NCBI GenBank assembly: GCA_949130495.1
Contig: OX422217.1
Location: forward strand, 574,526,606-574,590,605
Origin: Sambucus nigra
Taxonomy: Eukaryota; Streptophyta; Magnoliopsida; Dipsacales; Adoxaceae
Length of the DNA stretch: 64,000 nt
Direction: 5' to 3'
The stretch's first letter is position 1; each line of letters opens with the position of its first letter. Shown in pieces: positions 49,659 to 61,421 of this stretch. Made by a program: the position numbers and the translations under genes. The notes below the pieces were generated by a model. It saw nothing but the letters and a program-made list of their open reading frames with translations. It did not search any database and was not told the DNA's origin.

Positions 49659-49949
49659 TGTAATAGTAATAGTATATATATATATATTCACACACAAATA
49701 AAATACATGGGAGGTTAGGTAAGGTTGTGGACATGGAGTCACACAAAATCTTACTTAAGCTCTTTTGATCACAATTTTACCACAATTGACTTGAATTGTG
49801 CCTTCTAAAACCACGATTGTGTATTGACCTACAAGATAATCAAAATACACAAGGGCTAATATTAGCGAGAACTAGCAATTAAAATGCATCATATGAGGTA
49901 TGAATTTAACACTTTTAGATTCTTAACAACTTCATTTGTCCCGTAGTTC
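49659..49949. other. Short noncoding stretch before MULE copy 2
   Basis: TATATA and ACACAC follow the microsatellite. Nothing else recognised. Confidence 0.4.
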
Positions 49950-50782
49950 AAACGAGTTTGGAGAGAATTAAAGATGAATCTGTCGCATGGATACCAAGGT
50001 GGAATGGTGAAGAGAAGTTTGAAATAGTTAGGCCTTATGGAGAGCAGTTTTCCTTATATTAGACTTCAAAAACATGTGCTATAGGAGATGGGAATTAACT
50101 TATATAACTTGGTGTATGGTGGTTGTTGCCCTTTATTATTTCAGACAAGAGGTAGAAATGTTTGTGAACAAGACTAGTTATGTAGATACATAGATAAACA
50201 CATGCTCAACCCTATCAATGGAAGGGACCTATTCGCAAAAAAAAAATTGAACCCCATCACACCCATCTTATACAACCCAACCATGAAGCCCTAAAACGGT
50301 ATGGAGGAGGAAGGAAGGTGAAACACCAACTGTAAATAAAATAAAGCTACACAGGAAAGGGGTGATAATGACTTGTAATATTTATGGGAACAAGGAACAT
50401 AATAAGAGATGATGCCCAAAAAAGAAGAACGTATATTAGTCTGCTACGAGTAGGGGAGGCAATCTAGGGGCTAGTGTAAGTATTATATTTTTTGCATTAG
50501 GTTTAGAATTGAATATGGTGGCAAACTATTGAATATTGTTGTTTATGTAAGTGAAAGGTAGGAAGGTGTTGCAAGTAATCTGATAAAACCATGTCGTTTA
50601 GAACCGTCTCCAACTATACAAAATTAATTGAATGTTCACTTTTAGTACTAATTTGTTATTTTGTTAACTTTAGTCATTTTTATTTGCAGTATAGTCCCCT
50701 ATTTTTGTTTGGTTGCTTCACTTTTTTATATATAGTGGGGCCACTTTTAAGGTGGGATCTTTTGTATTAGTAATGTATACTA
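49950..50782 (+). mobile_element. Degraded MULE, copy 2, left part (3' end of transposase)
   Basis: Matches 22775-23635 in copy 1: GATACCAAGGTGGAATGGTG, then the CCTTTATTATTTCAGACAAGA block (SWIM-downstream), AAACACATGCTCAACCCTAT, CAATGGAAGG, and the intron-like GGGGCTAGTGTAAGTATT. Only the C-terminal coding part is present, with many stops. Copy 2 is cut at 50782 by the Tekay-like element and resumes at 61096. Confidence 0.7.
50778..50782. repeat. Target site duplication TACTA (left)
   Basis: TACTA precedes the LTR start TGTGGCACC and is repeated at 61091-61095. The uninterrupted copy 1 reads TGTATACTGCAAATG at the same place (23629-23643). Confidence 0.9.
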
Positions 50783-51300
50783 TGTGGCACCCCGTCTAAT
50801 TAAATACCGAGTGATCAGTCCTTTATTAAATTAAATCAAAGTGTTCGGATGGTTCATTCTTAGTATCACTGTCGAAAAATAATTTTCTTTATTAATCACC
50901 TAATAAATAATTAAGCTAAGTATCAAAACATTTAATTTTATAGATTAAGTCCTATTGTTATGATTTAATATATGAAACCATTTTCATGAACACGGATAAT
51001 AATATTAAAAACCAAACCATCCAAATTAAGTAAACAAGCTAGATTAATCATCCAAATAAAACATCCCAAATCGAAGGACAAGGTAATATTCAAAACCAAT
51101 CCCAACTAAAATAGAATCCTGAACTGAACTAGATAAAAACTGGAAATGGGATGCACATACCCTATCTAATAATGACTAAATAGAAGACTGAGATGACAAG
51201 GATGAAGACGTCTACTGCAAGGACCTGTAACTCCCACACTAGCTGCAGCACATCAACAGTCCAATGATCTTAGCCTGACGCCCCTATGGTTGGGCACCTG

Positions 51301-51369
<69 letters not shown>

Positions 51370-53244
51370 CACACACATATATACATACAAGAGAAAGAAG
51401 AGATGACAAGAAACAAGTCAGAGCCCGAGTGTAAAACAAGTTTTAAAATTGGTTAGCAAGTATATAAAATGCTTACCAGTTGATATTACATACATGTTAG
51501 TACCTCGACACTCACTTGAGAATTCTCACCCCTCAACTAGTGGGAGCGCCTAACGTACTACCGAATTAATCTAGATAAAGCTAACCCAAGTAACTATTAT
51601 AACCCAATCATCCCTTATCAATTCTAATTCGTAAGATTGTATCACTAACATTTATATATAATAACTTTTTTTACGAATTTATCTAGTCGGTTCTGTACAT
51701 CACAAAATAGCTTTAGATGCTTAATTTGTTTAATATCAATTATCCAATTTTATCTGCTTACGAGCACAGTAGAGGAATCATATGTATATGTATATATATA
51801 TTTTTCACTCATATAATATATATATACTAATCGGTCACCCCACATAAAATCTATGGTGTTGGCATACTCTGTTATAAAGTCCCCGTATCTCTCATACAAA
51901 AGGGAGTACTAGTTCGGAGTCATTCTCAAAATGTATTAACATAAAACACACATATTGGAGGCGAAGCATAGTTCCAAGTCACTAAGAGGTTAGCACATAC
52001 CATCACGTCTCTTAGGACCGTCTGACTATCATTCTCAGATAGCCTCTAACAAGAATTTTATGTTTTAGGGTGCAAGTCAATATCCCCCATAAGGTCCAAT
52101 CGAGATAAGACTGTCCCGACGCGAAAACCTCCGTGATAGAAAGTAGCGCGGGTATGATTACACAAAGATATTTATATAATAAATATTCATACACACATAT
52201 TTTTATTCTCATCATTCAGATAGGTACACACACGACCCACATTATATTCTGACCATATGCGAAACGTAGTGCCCGAGTCCTACATATAATTAATTCATTC
52301 CTACTTTCTCAATTACCATAAGTCCTTACATGCTTCTCGACTCTCGAAGTGTATCACCTTGATAAATATAAAATCGGTAGGTGTGCACTCTTTACCCTAC
52401 TGGTCTAAGTCATTCTTAATTCTTAATAGACCTAATTTAACGTATACACGATTTCCAGTCCATTTTACACCCTCAAAATCCCACAGTTAAATTCCATATA
52501 AAGTCGTGTTACCTGGACCATACCTATACCCTACTGGTCCTTACCAAGTCCCATTATGATATTTAAATTATGTTCAAGGGTCCTTATACATTGGGAATCA
52601 TATTGACATTAAAAGGGGAAGAAGTTTCAATTTCCAAGAAGAATCGATCGATCGATGAAAAGGGTCGATCGATCGATCCAGTCGATCGATCGGCATTCTT
52701 GAGTTGATCGATCGATCGAGAAGGTATTGGACCAGTTTTTGCAATTCTTTACCTATGAGTTTCATCAACTTAAATTCTCAATTTTCGTCATTAATTAAGG
52801 CCTAAAATGGGAAATTACCAGAATACCCTCCCGGGTTGCCGATTAGGCCTAAAAACGTCCCGAGACTCAAACTAAACCCTCGGGTACACTTTTCTATCTA
52901 TCTTGACACGTGTGGACACATTGGTGAACTCGAAATGATCATACGGGCGACTTATAATTAATTTATTTTCTATTCCATTAATTTAGTCTCGACACGACAC
53001 ACGCGCGTCCCGACTTAATTTCTATAATTGTCATATTTTTCACTCCCCACAATTTTAATAGATTCAATCTCATATATTACTTTACTAATTTAGTAATATT
53101 CAACATAATTCTCAACAATAATTACTAACTCTCGTCAGGCTAGTAAATATCTATTTTAAAATCCGAATTAATACTAAATTAATTTATCCCAATTTAATTT
53201 AATTAATCCCATAATTAAAGGCCATAAAAATACGGGGTATTTCA
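50783..53244 (-). repeat. 3' LTR of the Tekay-like element, with internal deletion
   Basis: 2462 bp against 3026 bp in the 5' LTR. The difference is mainly a deletion corresponding to about 60022-60626, with its junction at about 52775 and short similar sequences (AAATTCTCAA and AAACTCTCAA) at the two sides. The deleted part carries the probable TATA box. AT and GT tracts lie at 51303-51366, while the other LTR has AT only. Confidence 0.9.
52643..52720. repeat. TCGATCGA cluster, 3' LTR
   Basis: Four spaced ATCGATCGATCGA-type runs. Counterpart of 59897-59970. Confidence 0.9.
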
Positions 53245-53262
53245 TACTTCCCCCTAATAACG
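53245..53262 (-). other. Polypurine tract of the Tekay-like element
   Basis: The minus strand reads ATTAGGGGGAAGTA directly before the 3' LTR start TGAAATACC. In the 5' LTR this start is TGTAATACC. Confidence 0.75.
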
Positions 53263-53289
53263 AAATTTCATCCCGAAATTTAAAAAAAT

Positions 53290-53770
53290 AAGGTATGGCT
53301 GGTAAAAACAATTCTGAATACTTTTCGTGCATATCTGCCTCGTGCTCCCAAGTGGACTCCTCTACATTATGATGCTACAACTTGAACCGTACACGTGTGA
53401 CTACCTTCGACCTCAAACTCCTCTCACTATGATCTAGGATAGCCACTGGCATCTCCTTATAAAAATTGTCGGGATGCAAATCAATATCCTCTATCGCAAT
53501 GTGAGTGTGGGCCAAATCATCCCGAAGATACCGCCTCAACGACGAAATGTGGAACGCATCATGAATACGATGAAAGTGCTCCGGTAACCCAAGACTGTAT
53601 GCCACCGGTCCAATCCTCTCGATAATGGGAAATGATCCTACGTACCTTGGAGCCAATTTCCCTTTCTTCCAGAACCTTATCACTCCTTTCATAGGAGACA
53701 CTCGCAGTAATACTTGGTCCCCCACGCTAAACTCCCTGAAGAACCGTTTTGCATCGGCGTATCTTTTCTC
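53290..53770 (-). pseudogene. Integrase C-terminus and chromodomain-like end
   Basis: The frame 53725-53375 reads GDQVLLRVSPMKGV, then KLAPRYVGSFPI, the GPY/F-type module of Ty3 integrases. It continues with PVAYSLGLP and the I-H-D-A-F-H-I-S-x-L-R motif. The end L-R-S-K-V-V-T-R-V, then after a stop HHNVEESTWEHE, resembles a chromodomain that would guide insertion to marked chromatin. Stops replace a Gln position before P-K-E-K-R and another before H-H-N-V-E-E. Confidence 0.85.
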
Positions 53771-54594
53771 CTTGGGCTAACGAATGCGACTCCTGATCAA
53801 CTCAATCCTGGCTGAGGTCTCCAGAATCACCTCTGGCCCAAGTAACTTGTTATCCCCCACCTCTACCAACAAGGGGGAGAACAATAAGGTCTGTCGTACA
53901 ATGCCTAAAACAGGGCCATGCCAATCATAAACCAGTAGGAGTTATTATAAGTGAACTCCACCAATGGAAGGTAATGCTCCCAACCCCCTCCAAAATCAAG
54001 GACACACACACGTAGCATATCCTCCAGCATCTAATTAGTACGCTCAGTCTACCCATCTGTCTGCAGGTGATATGCCGTACTCAATCGCAGCTTGGTACCC
54101 ATAGCCTCCTGAAAGCTCTCCCAGAAGCCTGACATAAAAATCTTATCTCTGTCAGACACGATATCCAGGGGAACCCCATGTAACTTCACTATCTCAGCAA
54201 GAAATAACTAGGCATACTGTCCCATAGTGTAGTCTTTCTACACCGGCAAAAAATGAGCTACCTTGGTCAACCGATCCACCACTACCCATATAGAATCGTG
54301 ACCCCGCTGTGATGTAGGCAACCCAGTGATGAAATCTATGGAAATGCTCTCCCATTTCTACATAGGTATATCCAACGGCTAAAGTAACCATGGCGGTCTC
54401 TGATGGTCCACCTTTACCAGATGACATGTGGCACACTTGAACACGAACTCCGCAATGTCCTTCTGCATCCCACTCCACCAGTACTGTCGCCTCATATCCT
54501 GGTACATCTTATCCCCTTCGGGATGTACCAAAAATCGAGATCCATGCGACTCTATCATCACTGCATGACGTAAGTCCTCACCTTCCAAGACCAC
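53771..54594 (-). pseudogene. Integrase zinc-binding domain and DDE core
   Basis: 54594-54379 carries the zinc domain. H-G-S-R-F-L-V-H-P is followed by MYQDMRRQYWWSGMQKD and C-A-T-C-H, fitting HHCC. The core follows with M-D-F-I-T-G-L-P, then S-D-R-D-K-I-F, then a Q-T-D-G-stop-T-E-R-T-N-stop-M-L-E stretch that would supply the last acidic residue. In-frame TAG codons occur at several places where related elements have Gln. Confidence 0.85.
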
Positions 54595-55480
54595 TAATCT
54601 CCCATTAAATCACAATCCTCCATCTGAACTCACTGAGTAGGGCTCTGCGCCCTCAACTAGTTACCGTATAATTTGATCCTAGCAAAACTAATCAACTGCT
54701 TGGGCCTGGATTACCCTCATAACAATCTCTGGTGTGACTATCATGACGAATATAAAGGATCGAGCCACTGCCTCCTAATGTCCCAACTCTTTCCACTTTG
54801 CCTTCCACACTTTTGCCACCTCACCTATTGGCTTACGGTTCAATGCATCAGTAACTACGTTAGCTTTCCCTGGGTGGTACTATATCTCGAACTAGTAATC
54901 TTTCACAAACTCCATCCACCTGCACTGACACATATTCAACTCCCGCTGAGTGAACAAGTATTGTAGTGACTTGTGGTCTGTGAACAGGCGAAACTTCTCC
55001 CCCAACAAGTAGTGTCTTCAAATCCGTAAGGAAAACACGATCGCTACTAGCTCCAAGTCATGGGTGGGGTAATTCTTCTCGTGAGGCTTGAGCTTACAAG
55101 AGGCATAAGCTTTAGCCTGCTCCTCCTGCTAAAGTAATCCACGAAGTCCCTATAGGTAAGCATCAGTATACACCAGGTACTCTACTCCTGGCCTGGGTAA
55201 AGCAATAACTGGCACCGAAGTCAACTCATCCTTTAGCTCATCGAAAGACAACTGATAAGCATCATCCCATACGTATGGTACCCCCTTGCGAGTCAGATTA
55301 GTTAATGGAATCACTATTATCGAGAATCCTCGAATGAACTGCCTGTAGTACCCTGCCAATCCTAAGAAACTACGGATCTCTGATAGTGTCATGGGTTTCC
55401 CCCACTCCCTTACTGCTGACACCTTTCCCGGATCCACGGATATCCCCCTGGTGGAAACATTGTGCCCCAAGAACTGGACC
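54595..55480 (-). pseudogene. RNase H region and RT thumb
   Basis: 55470-55150 reads [16 protein letters not shown], then [13 protein letters not shown], the usual end of a Ty3 reverse transcriptase. It is followed by V-Y-T-D-A-Y-L, where the family has Y-T-D-A-S at the start of RNase H. Further on, [20 protein letters not shown] and [13 protein letters not shown] follow in frame with a stop between. An A-N-V-V-T-D-A-L-N-R-K block near 54840 is the linker before integrase. Confidence 0.85.
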
Positions 55481-55482
55481 TC

Positions 55483-56060
55483 TCATCGCCAAAACCCGCA
55501 CTTCTCATACTTAGCATATAGCTGATGCTCTCGCAGAGTCTGAAGAACCCATCTCAAATGCTCAGCATTCTCCTCCTTAGTCTGGGAATAAATCAGAATG
55601 CCATTTATGAAGACAATGACAAACTGATCCATGAACTCTCTGAACATCCTGTCCATTAAGTCCATGAACACGACTGGAGCATTGGTTATCCCAAATGGTA
55701 TAACCCAAAACTCGTAGGATCCATATCGCGTCAAGAAATCAGTCTTCGACACATCTTGGTCCCTAATTCATAATTGATGATATCCCGACCTCAAGTCTGT
55801 CTTTGCGAAGAAGGCAGCTCCTCTAAACTAGTTGAATAAGTCATCGATTCAGGGCAATGGATACTTATTTCGTATCGTGACTTTGTTCAAATCTAGGTAG
55901 TCCACACACAACCTCAATGACCCATCCATCTTCTTCACAAACAACACGGGAGCACCCCAAGGCGAGGTATTCCTATGGATAGAGCCCTGTCCCAATAGCT
56001 GCTAAATCTGATCACGCAACTCTCTCATCTTAGCTGGATCCATACAGTATGGTGCATGGG
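55483..56060 (-). pseudogene. Reverse transcriptase with altered catalytic pair
   Basis: From about 56060: [13 protein letters not shown], then [12 protein letters not shown], then after two stops F-F-A-K-T-D-L-R-S-G-Y-H-Q, the normal blocks of a Ty3 reverse transcriptase. The key motif, F-I-D-D-I-L-I-Y-S in the family, here reads F-I-N-G-I-L-I-Y-S (Asn-Gly codons at 55600-55605). The two metal-binding aspartates are lost, so the enzyme would be inactive even without the stops. Confidence 0.9.
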
Positions 56061-56274
56061 CTATCAACCGAGTGCTCGATATCAAATCTATGATGAAATC
56101 TATCTCTCAACTAGGTGGTAGTACCGGTATATACTAGAACACATCGAAAAAGTCATGAACTACAGGAATCGAATCAATGGGGATCACTACCTCCTTAGAG
56201 GTCTCCTCCTCTATGTAATATAAATGGGTGGATGATCCTCCCTCAGGATGAGGCATCGTCACTAGAAACATCTC

Positions 56275-56586
56275 CTAACCCAAAATAGTAAAACTAATAC
56301 TCCTACTGAAATAGTCTATCATGGATCTATAAGCAGAAAGCCAATTCATGCCAATAATGGCATCATGCTCGTGCATATCTAAGACTAGCATATCTGCAGG
56401 CAAAATTAAGCTCTCAATCTCTATACCTACTCCCCGGTATATAAAGAAGATCAATGACCCATTATCCAACGGTGAGTCTACACATGTCACAGTACTCTCT
56501 GCCATGTCTAACAACCCCGTGGCCCGTGCAAAACTGGTGGCTATGAAGCAGTGTGATGCCCTAGTGTGAAATAAAATGTGCCCCAT
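56275..56586 (-). pseudogene. Retroviral-type aspartic protease, active site lost
   Basis: The open frame begins MGHILFHTRASHCFI. Family members have F-D-T-G-A-S-H, so the catalytic Asp-Thr-Gly now reads His-Thr-Arg (about 56552-56566). Downstream LPADMLVLDMHEHDAIIGMN keeps the A-I-I-G-M-D/N-W-L block of gypsy proteases. The protease would normally cut the gag-pol polyprotein. Confidence 0.85.
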
Positions 56587-56699
56587 AGTACCATGGATAG
56601 GAAACGTACCCTCAACTACGGGTGGTGCCTACGGTGCTGCTTCCTGGTGGACGTTATAAACATGTCCATACTACAATTGTCCCTACTGAATTGGGGTAG

Positions 56700-57879
56700 A
56701 TGGGATGGCTGGAAAGGCTGGCATATGAGGTGGTTCTAGGAGGGAGTTTGGGAAGATCAGTCTTTGTGGATCCTAAAGGCCACCATACTGCTGCCCCTCA
56801 GGACAATCCTGATGTCTATGGCCATTCTTGCCACAACCAAAGCATTTGCCCCTAAAATTACCTCCCCTTTGTCCCTATTTTCCTTTGCCCTGATGGTCGT
56901 TACCACCCCTCCACTGGCCCTACTGATACCACTACTGTCCCTGCTAATAGCGATGCTGGCCCTGCTAGCTAGACTAGACCTGTTGGTCCTGTCTATAGCC
57001 CCAATGTCCCTGCCTCGAATCACCAGAAGGGTCCCCCTGATGGGAACTCGGCTTACCCTGACGGACCTTCCCCTGAGCTACTGGTGACCCATTGACACTA
57101 CTACCTCCTGTCTGGCCTCGCTGGTTGGACTCTTCGACTCATTTGCTCTCCTTCTGGTGGAAGTGGTGGTCCTGGTAATGCAAGAAGGCGGCATTGAGTA
57201 CATCAGTATAAGTACCCAATGATAGATTACCCAAGAGGTGCTGGCGAATCCTCCAAGTCAAACCATCCATAAACATTTGAATTTTCTTCTCTTAGGTAGG
57301 CACCTCATCTGGCACTATATTGATAAATATCGTGAACTCCTCTTTATACTCTGAAATAGTCGTACCTTCTTGTTTGAGATTTAATAGTTTCCACCTCATC
57401 TCAGTCTGCACGGTAGAAGGAAAGTATTTACGATCAAACCGCACCCAGAAACTCTGAATCGTCATACTATCCCTCTCCTTCAAAGTGGTAGTGGACTCCC
57501 ACCACTGTAAAGCGGCCCCTACTAGCTTAAAGGAAGCCAATAACTGTCTCTGAATGTTTGTGCACTCGTACATGCGAAGATACCTCTGGATGTCCTTCTT
57601 CCATTGGCTCGCAATGACAATATCATAACTGCCCGATAACTCCAGGGGATGCGCCTTCTGAAAGGCATCCCTAACTCTCTCCCATGCAGTGGGAAATTGA
57701 GTTAGAACTGATGCCATAGCCTGAACTTGGGGTGGGGCTTGCTGCACCAAAGCTAAAGCTGTATTCACCGCCTGAACAACTATGGCGACGACCTCGACTG
57801 AGATCATTCTTCCTTGAGCCTGATCTGCTGGTTACTCTCGTTGGGCATTTCTATCCCTCGGGGCTCGTCTCAGAGGCAT
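56700..57879 (-). pseudogene. Gag with CCHC zinc knuckle
   Basis: The probable start is ATG at 57879 (M-P-L-R-R-A-P-R-D-R), with one stop before the open frame 57807-57292. That frame has A-W-E-R-V-R-D-A-F-Q-K, the Q-W-W-E-S block and F-x-R-K-Y-F-P, features of Ty3 capsid (retrotrans_gag). A Gln/Gly-rich stretch full of TAG codons leads to the knuckle CFGCGKNGHRHQDC (56803-56843), which binds element RNA. Confidence 0.85.
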
Positions 57880-58050
57880 CTGAAATGAGAAGGAATTTAT
57901 CAGTCCATAGTTATCATTAAATCTCAAACAGCTGAAGATGAAATCACATAAATAAGAATACAATAGTCCTAAAAATAGGCCTCTATATCAAAGATGCTAA
58001 GCTGGAAGCGCAATAAGCTGCACAGATCCTAAAGGACTCTAAAACCTGAT

Positions 58051-58062
58051 GCTCTGATACCA
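58051..58062 (-). other. Primer-binding site of the Tekay-like element
   Basis: TGGTATCAGAGC on the minus strand, two bases after the 5' LTR end, is complementary to the 3' end of initiator-Met tRNA. Confidence 0.9.
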
Positions 58063-58603
58063 CCTGTGACACCCCGCCCAATTAAATACCGGGTGATCAG
58101 TCCTATATTAAATTAAATCAAAGTGTCCGATTCGTTCATTCTTAGCATTACTGTCGAAACTAATTTTCTTTATTAATCACCTAATAAATAATTAAGCTAA
58201 GTGTCAAACATTTAATTTTATAGATTAAGTCGTATTGTTATAATTTAATATACGAAACCATTTTCATGAACACGGATAATAATATTAAAAACCAAACCAT
58301 CCAAATGAAGTAAACACACAAGATTAATCATCCAAATAAAAATTCCCAAATCGAAGGACAAGGTAATATTCAAAAGCAATCCCAACTAAAAGAGAATCCT
58401 AAAATAAATAAAGATCATAAATATATCTAAACTAGATAAAAAATGGAAATTCCCGACACACGACCTATGTAATAATGACTAAATAGAAGACTGAGATGAC
58501 AAGGATGAAGGCGTCTACTGTAAGGACTTGCAACTCCCACACTAGCTGCAGCACATCAACAGTTCAATGATCTAAGCCTGACACCCATGTGGCTGGACAC
58601 CTG

Positions 58604-58668
<65 letters not shown>

Positions 58669-59896
58669 AGAGAAAGAAGAGATGACAAGAAACGGGTCAG
58701 ATCCCGAGTGTAAAAAAGATTTTAAAATTGTTTAGGAAGTATATAAAATGTTTACCAATTGATATTACATACACGTTAGTACCTCGACACTCACTTGAGA
58801 ATTCTCACCCCTCAACTAGTGTGCACGCCTAACGTACTACCGAATTAATCTAGATAAAGCTAACCCGGGTAACTATTCTAACCCAATCTTCCCTTATCAA
58901 TTCTAATTCGTATGATTGTACCACTAACATTTATATATAATAACGTTTCTTACGAATTTATCTAGTCGGCTATGTACATCACAATATAGCTTTAGACACT
59001 TAATTTGTTTAATATCAATTATCCAATTTTATCTTCTTATGAGCACAGTAGAGGAATCGCAGCTATATGTATATATATATTTATCACTTTTATAATATAT
59101 ATACTAATCGGTTACCCCATATAAAGTCTATGGTGCTGGCATACTCTGTTATAAAGTCCCCGTATCTCTTATACAAAAGGGAGTACTAGTTCGGAGTCAC
59201 TCTCGAACTGTATTAACACAAAACACACTTATTGGAGGCGAAGCATAGTTCCAAGTCACTAAGAGGTCAGCACAATCCTCACGTCTCTTAGGACCATCTG
59301 ACTATCATTCTCAGATAGCCTGTACCAAGGATGCTATGTTCTAGGGTACAAGTCATTATCCCCCATAAGGTCCAATCGAGATAAGACTGTCCCGGTGTGG
59401 AAACCTCTGTGATAGCAAGTATCCCAGGTATGATTGCATAGAGATATTTATATAATAAACATTCATACACACATAGTTATATTTTCGTCATTCAGATTAT
59501 ATTCTGACCATACGCGACACATAGCGCCTGAGTCCTACATATAATTAATTCATTCTTACTTTCCCAATTACCATAAGTCCTTAAGTTCTTCTCGACTCTC
59601 GAAGTGTATCATCTTGATAAATATAAAATCAGTAGGTGTGCGTTCTTTACCCTACTGGTCTAAGTCATTCTTAATTCTCACCAGACCTAATTTAATGTAC
59701 GCATGATTTCCACTCCATTTTATACCCCCAAAATCCAACGGTTAAATTTCATATAAAGTCGTGTTACCCGGACCTTACCTATACCCTACTGGTCCTTCAC
59801 AAGTCCCATTATGATATTAGATTATGTCCAAGGGTCCTTATACATTGGGAATCGAATTAACATTAAAAGGGAAAGAAATTTCAATTTCCAGGAGGA

Positions 59897-59970
59897 GTCG
59901 ATCGATCGATGAAAAGGGTCGATCGATCGATCGATCTAGTCGATCGATCAACATTCTTGAGTCGATCGAG
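59897..59970. repeat. TCGATCGA cluster, 5' LTR
   Basis: Four runs: TCGATCGATCGAT, TCGATCGATCGATCGATC, TCGATCGATC and TCGATCGAG, separated by 6-18 bases. Confidence 0.9.
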
Positions 59971-60582
59971 CATGTATTGGCCCAGTTTATGCAATTCTTT
60001 ACCTACGGGTTTCATCAACTTAAATCCTCAAAATCTCTATTAATTCATCCCAAACTCCCCAACAATCAAACCAAAATTTTTATTATCCTACATACATGAT
60101 TTCTAACATAAAACATATACAAATTCATCAAGGGCCATCAATTAAAGGAGTGAATTCAAGCTAATTCATCAAGAACCATAATTTTATCATCATAATCAAT
60201 ATCTTCCTAATTATTCAAGAATTCATCTTCTAATGGACATCAATTTCGTAGTTAATCATCTACATATATCAACAGAGTTGTTCTAACATGGTTTCTATTC
60301 AGAATTTCAATATAAATCTCCCAAACATCATTTAACTTTCATGAAAACATAAAACCATTATGTCCTACACTAGCATGGATGTGTTATCAACTAAAGAATA
60401 GAAAGTTGGATATTTACCTCAAGAATGAAAGTCTAAATTGTAGAAGATGATGGGCATGATCCCGCTCCTCGTTCCCCGATCTACGAGTTGGTGGTGGAAT
60501 TGGTGAGAATGGTGTACGGTTGGTGGTTCTCCTCCTTGGGAAGCTTCTCTCTTCTCTCTACCTTAGACTCTCTGCAACTCCA

Positions 60583-60591
60583 GTATTTATA
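60583..60591 (-). promoter_or_regulatory. TATA box in Tekay 5' LTR
   Basis: The minus strand reads TTATAAATACTGG. It is followed within ~40 bases by a GA-rich leader (GGTAGAGAGAAGAGAGAAGC), which fits a transcription start. This site is absent from the 3' LTR. Confidence 0.6.
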
Positions 60592-61090
60592 ACCCTTGAG
60601 GACTCCCACTACCATAAGATATAAACTCTCAATTTTCGTCATTAATTAAGGCCTAAAATGGGAAATTACCAAAATGCCCTCATGGGTTGCCGGTTAGGAC
60701 GAAAAATGACCTGAGACCAAAACCAAATCTCCAGGTACACTTTTCTGACTATCTCGACCCGTCCGGACAAATTGGCACACTCGAATTGACCATACGGGTG
60801 ACTTAGAATTAATTTACTTTTTATTCAATTAATTTAGTCCCGACACAACACGCGCATGTCCCGGCCTAATTTCTATAATTGTCGTATTATTCACTCGCGA
60901 CAATTTTAATAGATTCAATCTCATATATTACTTTAATCATTTAGTAATATTCAACATAATTCTCACCAATAATTACTAACTCCCATCATGCTATGAAATA
61001 TCTATTTTGAAATCTGGATTAATATTAAATTAATTTATCCCAATTTAATTAGTTCCATAATTAAAGGCCATAAAAATACGGGGTATTACA

Positions 61091-61095
61091 TACTA
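61091..61095. repeat. Target site duplication TACTA (right)
   Basis: Same bases as 50778-50782. Confidence 0.9.
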
Positions 61096-61310
61096 AAAAT
61101 GAGCCAATTTATGTAGTTGAGTTGATTGTTTCAATACTATATCAAGGGTGCATTAACTGCACTAGTACATAAACTGAACATTTTCCTTTCTATTAATACA
61201 TAAATTGAATTTTGATGCCTTTGTATTACCACGTAAACTGCATTAGTATATCCAATACATGATGTTACAAATTATATCAGTTCCATTAGGGGTAAAGCAA
61301 AAATATTTAC
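61096..61310 (+). mobile_element. Degraded MULE, copy 2, right part
   Basis: Resumes the match to copy 1: CAATTTATGTAGTTGAGT, then TTTCAATACTATAT and CATAAACTGAACATT, then TATATCAGTTCCATTAGGGG, aligned to 23655-23860. Noncoding 3' sequence of the MULE. Confidence 0.75.
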
Positions 61311-61421
61311 AAAATTTACAAAATAACAACACATATAAAAATGGTGGATGATAATGAGAGAGAAACTCTCCCTTCTCTCTAAAGGTCTATCTCCCACTCT
61401 TAAATTAGTTCCATTTCAGTC
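61311..61421 (+). other. Leader before the LINE ORF1
   Basis: GA/CT-rich sequence (GAGAGAGAAACTCTCCCTTCTC) typical of a transcript leader. The ATG at 61422 is in TCAGTCATGG. Confidence 0.35.

Larger units (their letters stand above)
50783..61090 (-). mobile_element. Tekay-like chromovirus (Ty3/gypsy), degraded
   Basis: Complete structure on the minus strand: 5' LTR 58065-61090, primer-binding site 58051-58062, gag-pol 53250-57879, polypurine tract 53245-53262, 3' LTR 50783-53244, TSD TACTA. The gene order is gag, protease, reverse transcriptase, RNase H, integrase, then a chromodomain-like end, and the LTRs are long, as in the Tekay/Del chromovirus lineage. Many premature stops and changed catalytic residues show it cannot act by itself. 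The family also left the solo LTR at 7355-20357. Confidence 0.9.
58065..61090 (-). repeat. 5' LTR of the Tekay-like element
   Basis: On the minus strand it starts TGTAATACCCCGTATTTTTA and ends GGGCGGGGTGTCACA. An AT tract lies at 58605-58667 and the TCGATCGA cluster at 59897-59970. It keeps the ~600-bp segment deleted in the 3' LTR. Confidence 0.9.

Noticed and set aside
52643..52720. GATC-rich cluster as a bacterial-type origin or Dam-site array
   Set aside because: It lies inside both LTRs of a plant gypsy element at the same place. There is no sign of bacterial sequence.
56764..57087. 107-codon plus-strand ORF, hydrophobic
   Set aside because: Antisense shadow of the Gln/Gly-rich gag segment next to the zinc knuckle.
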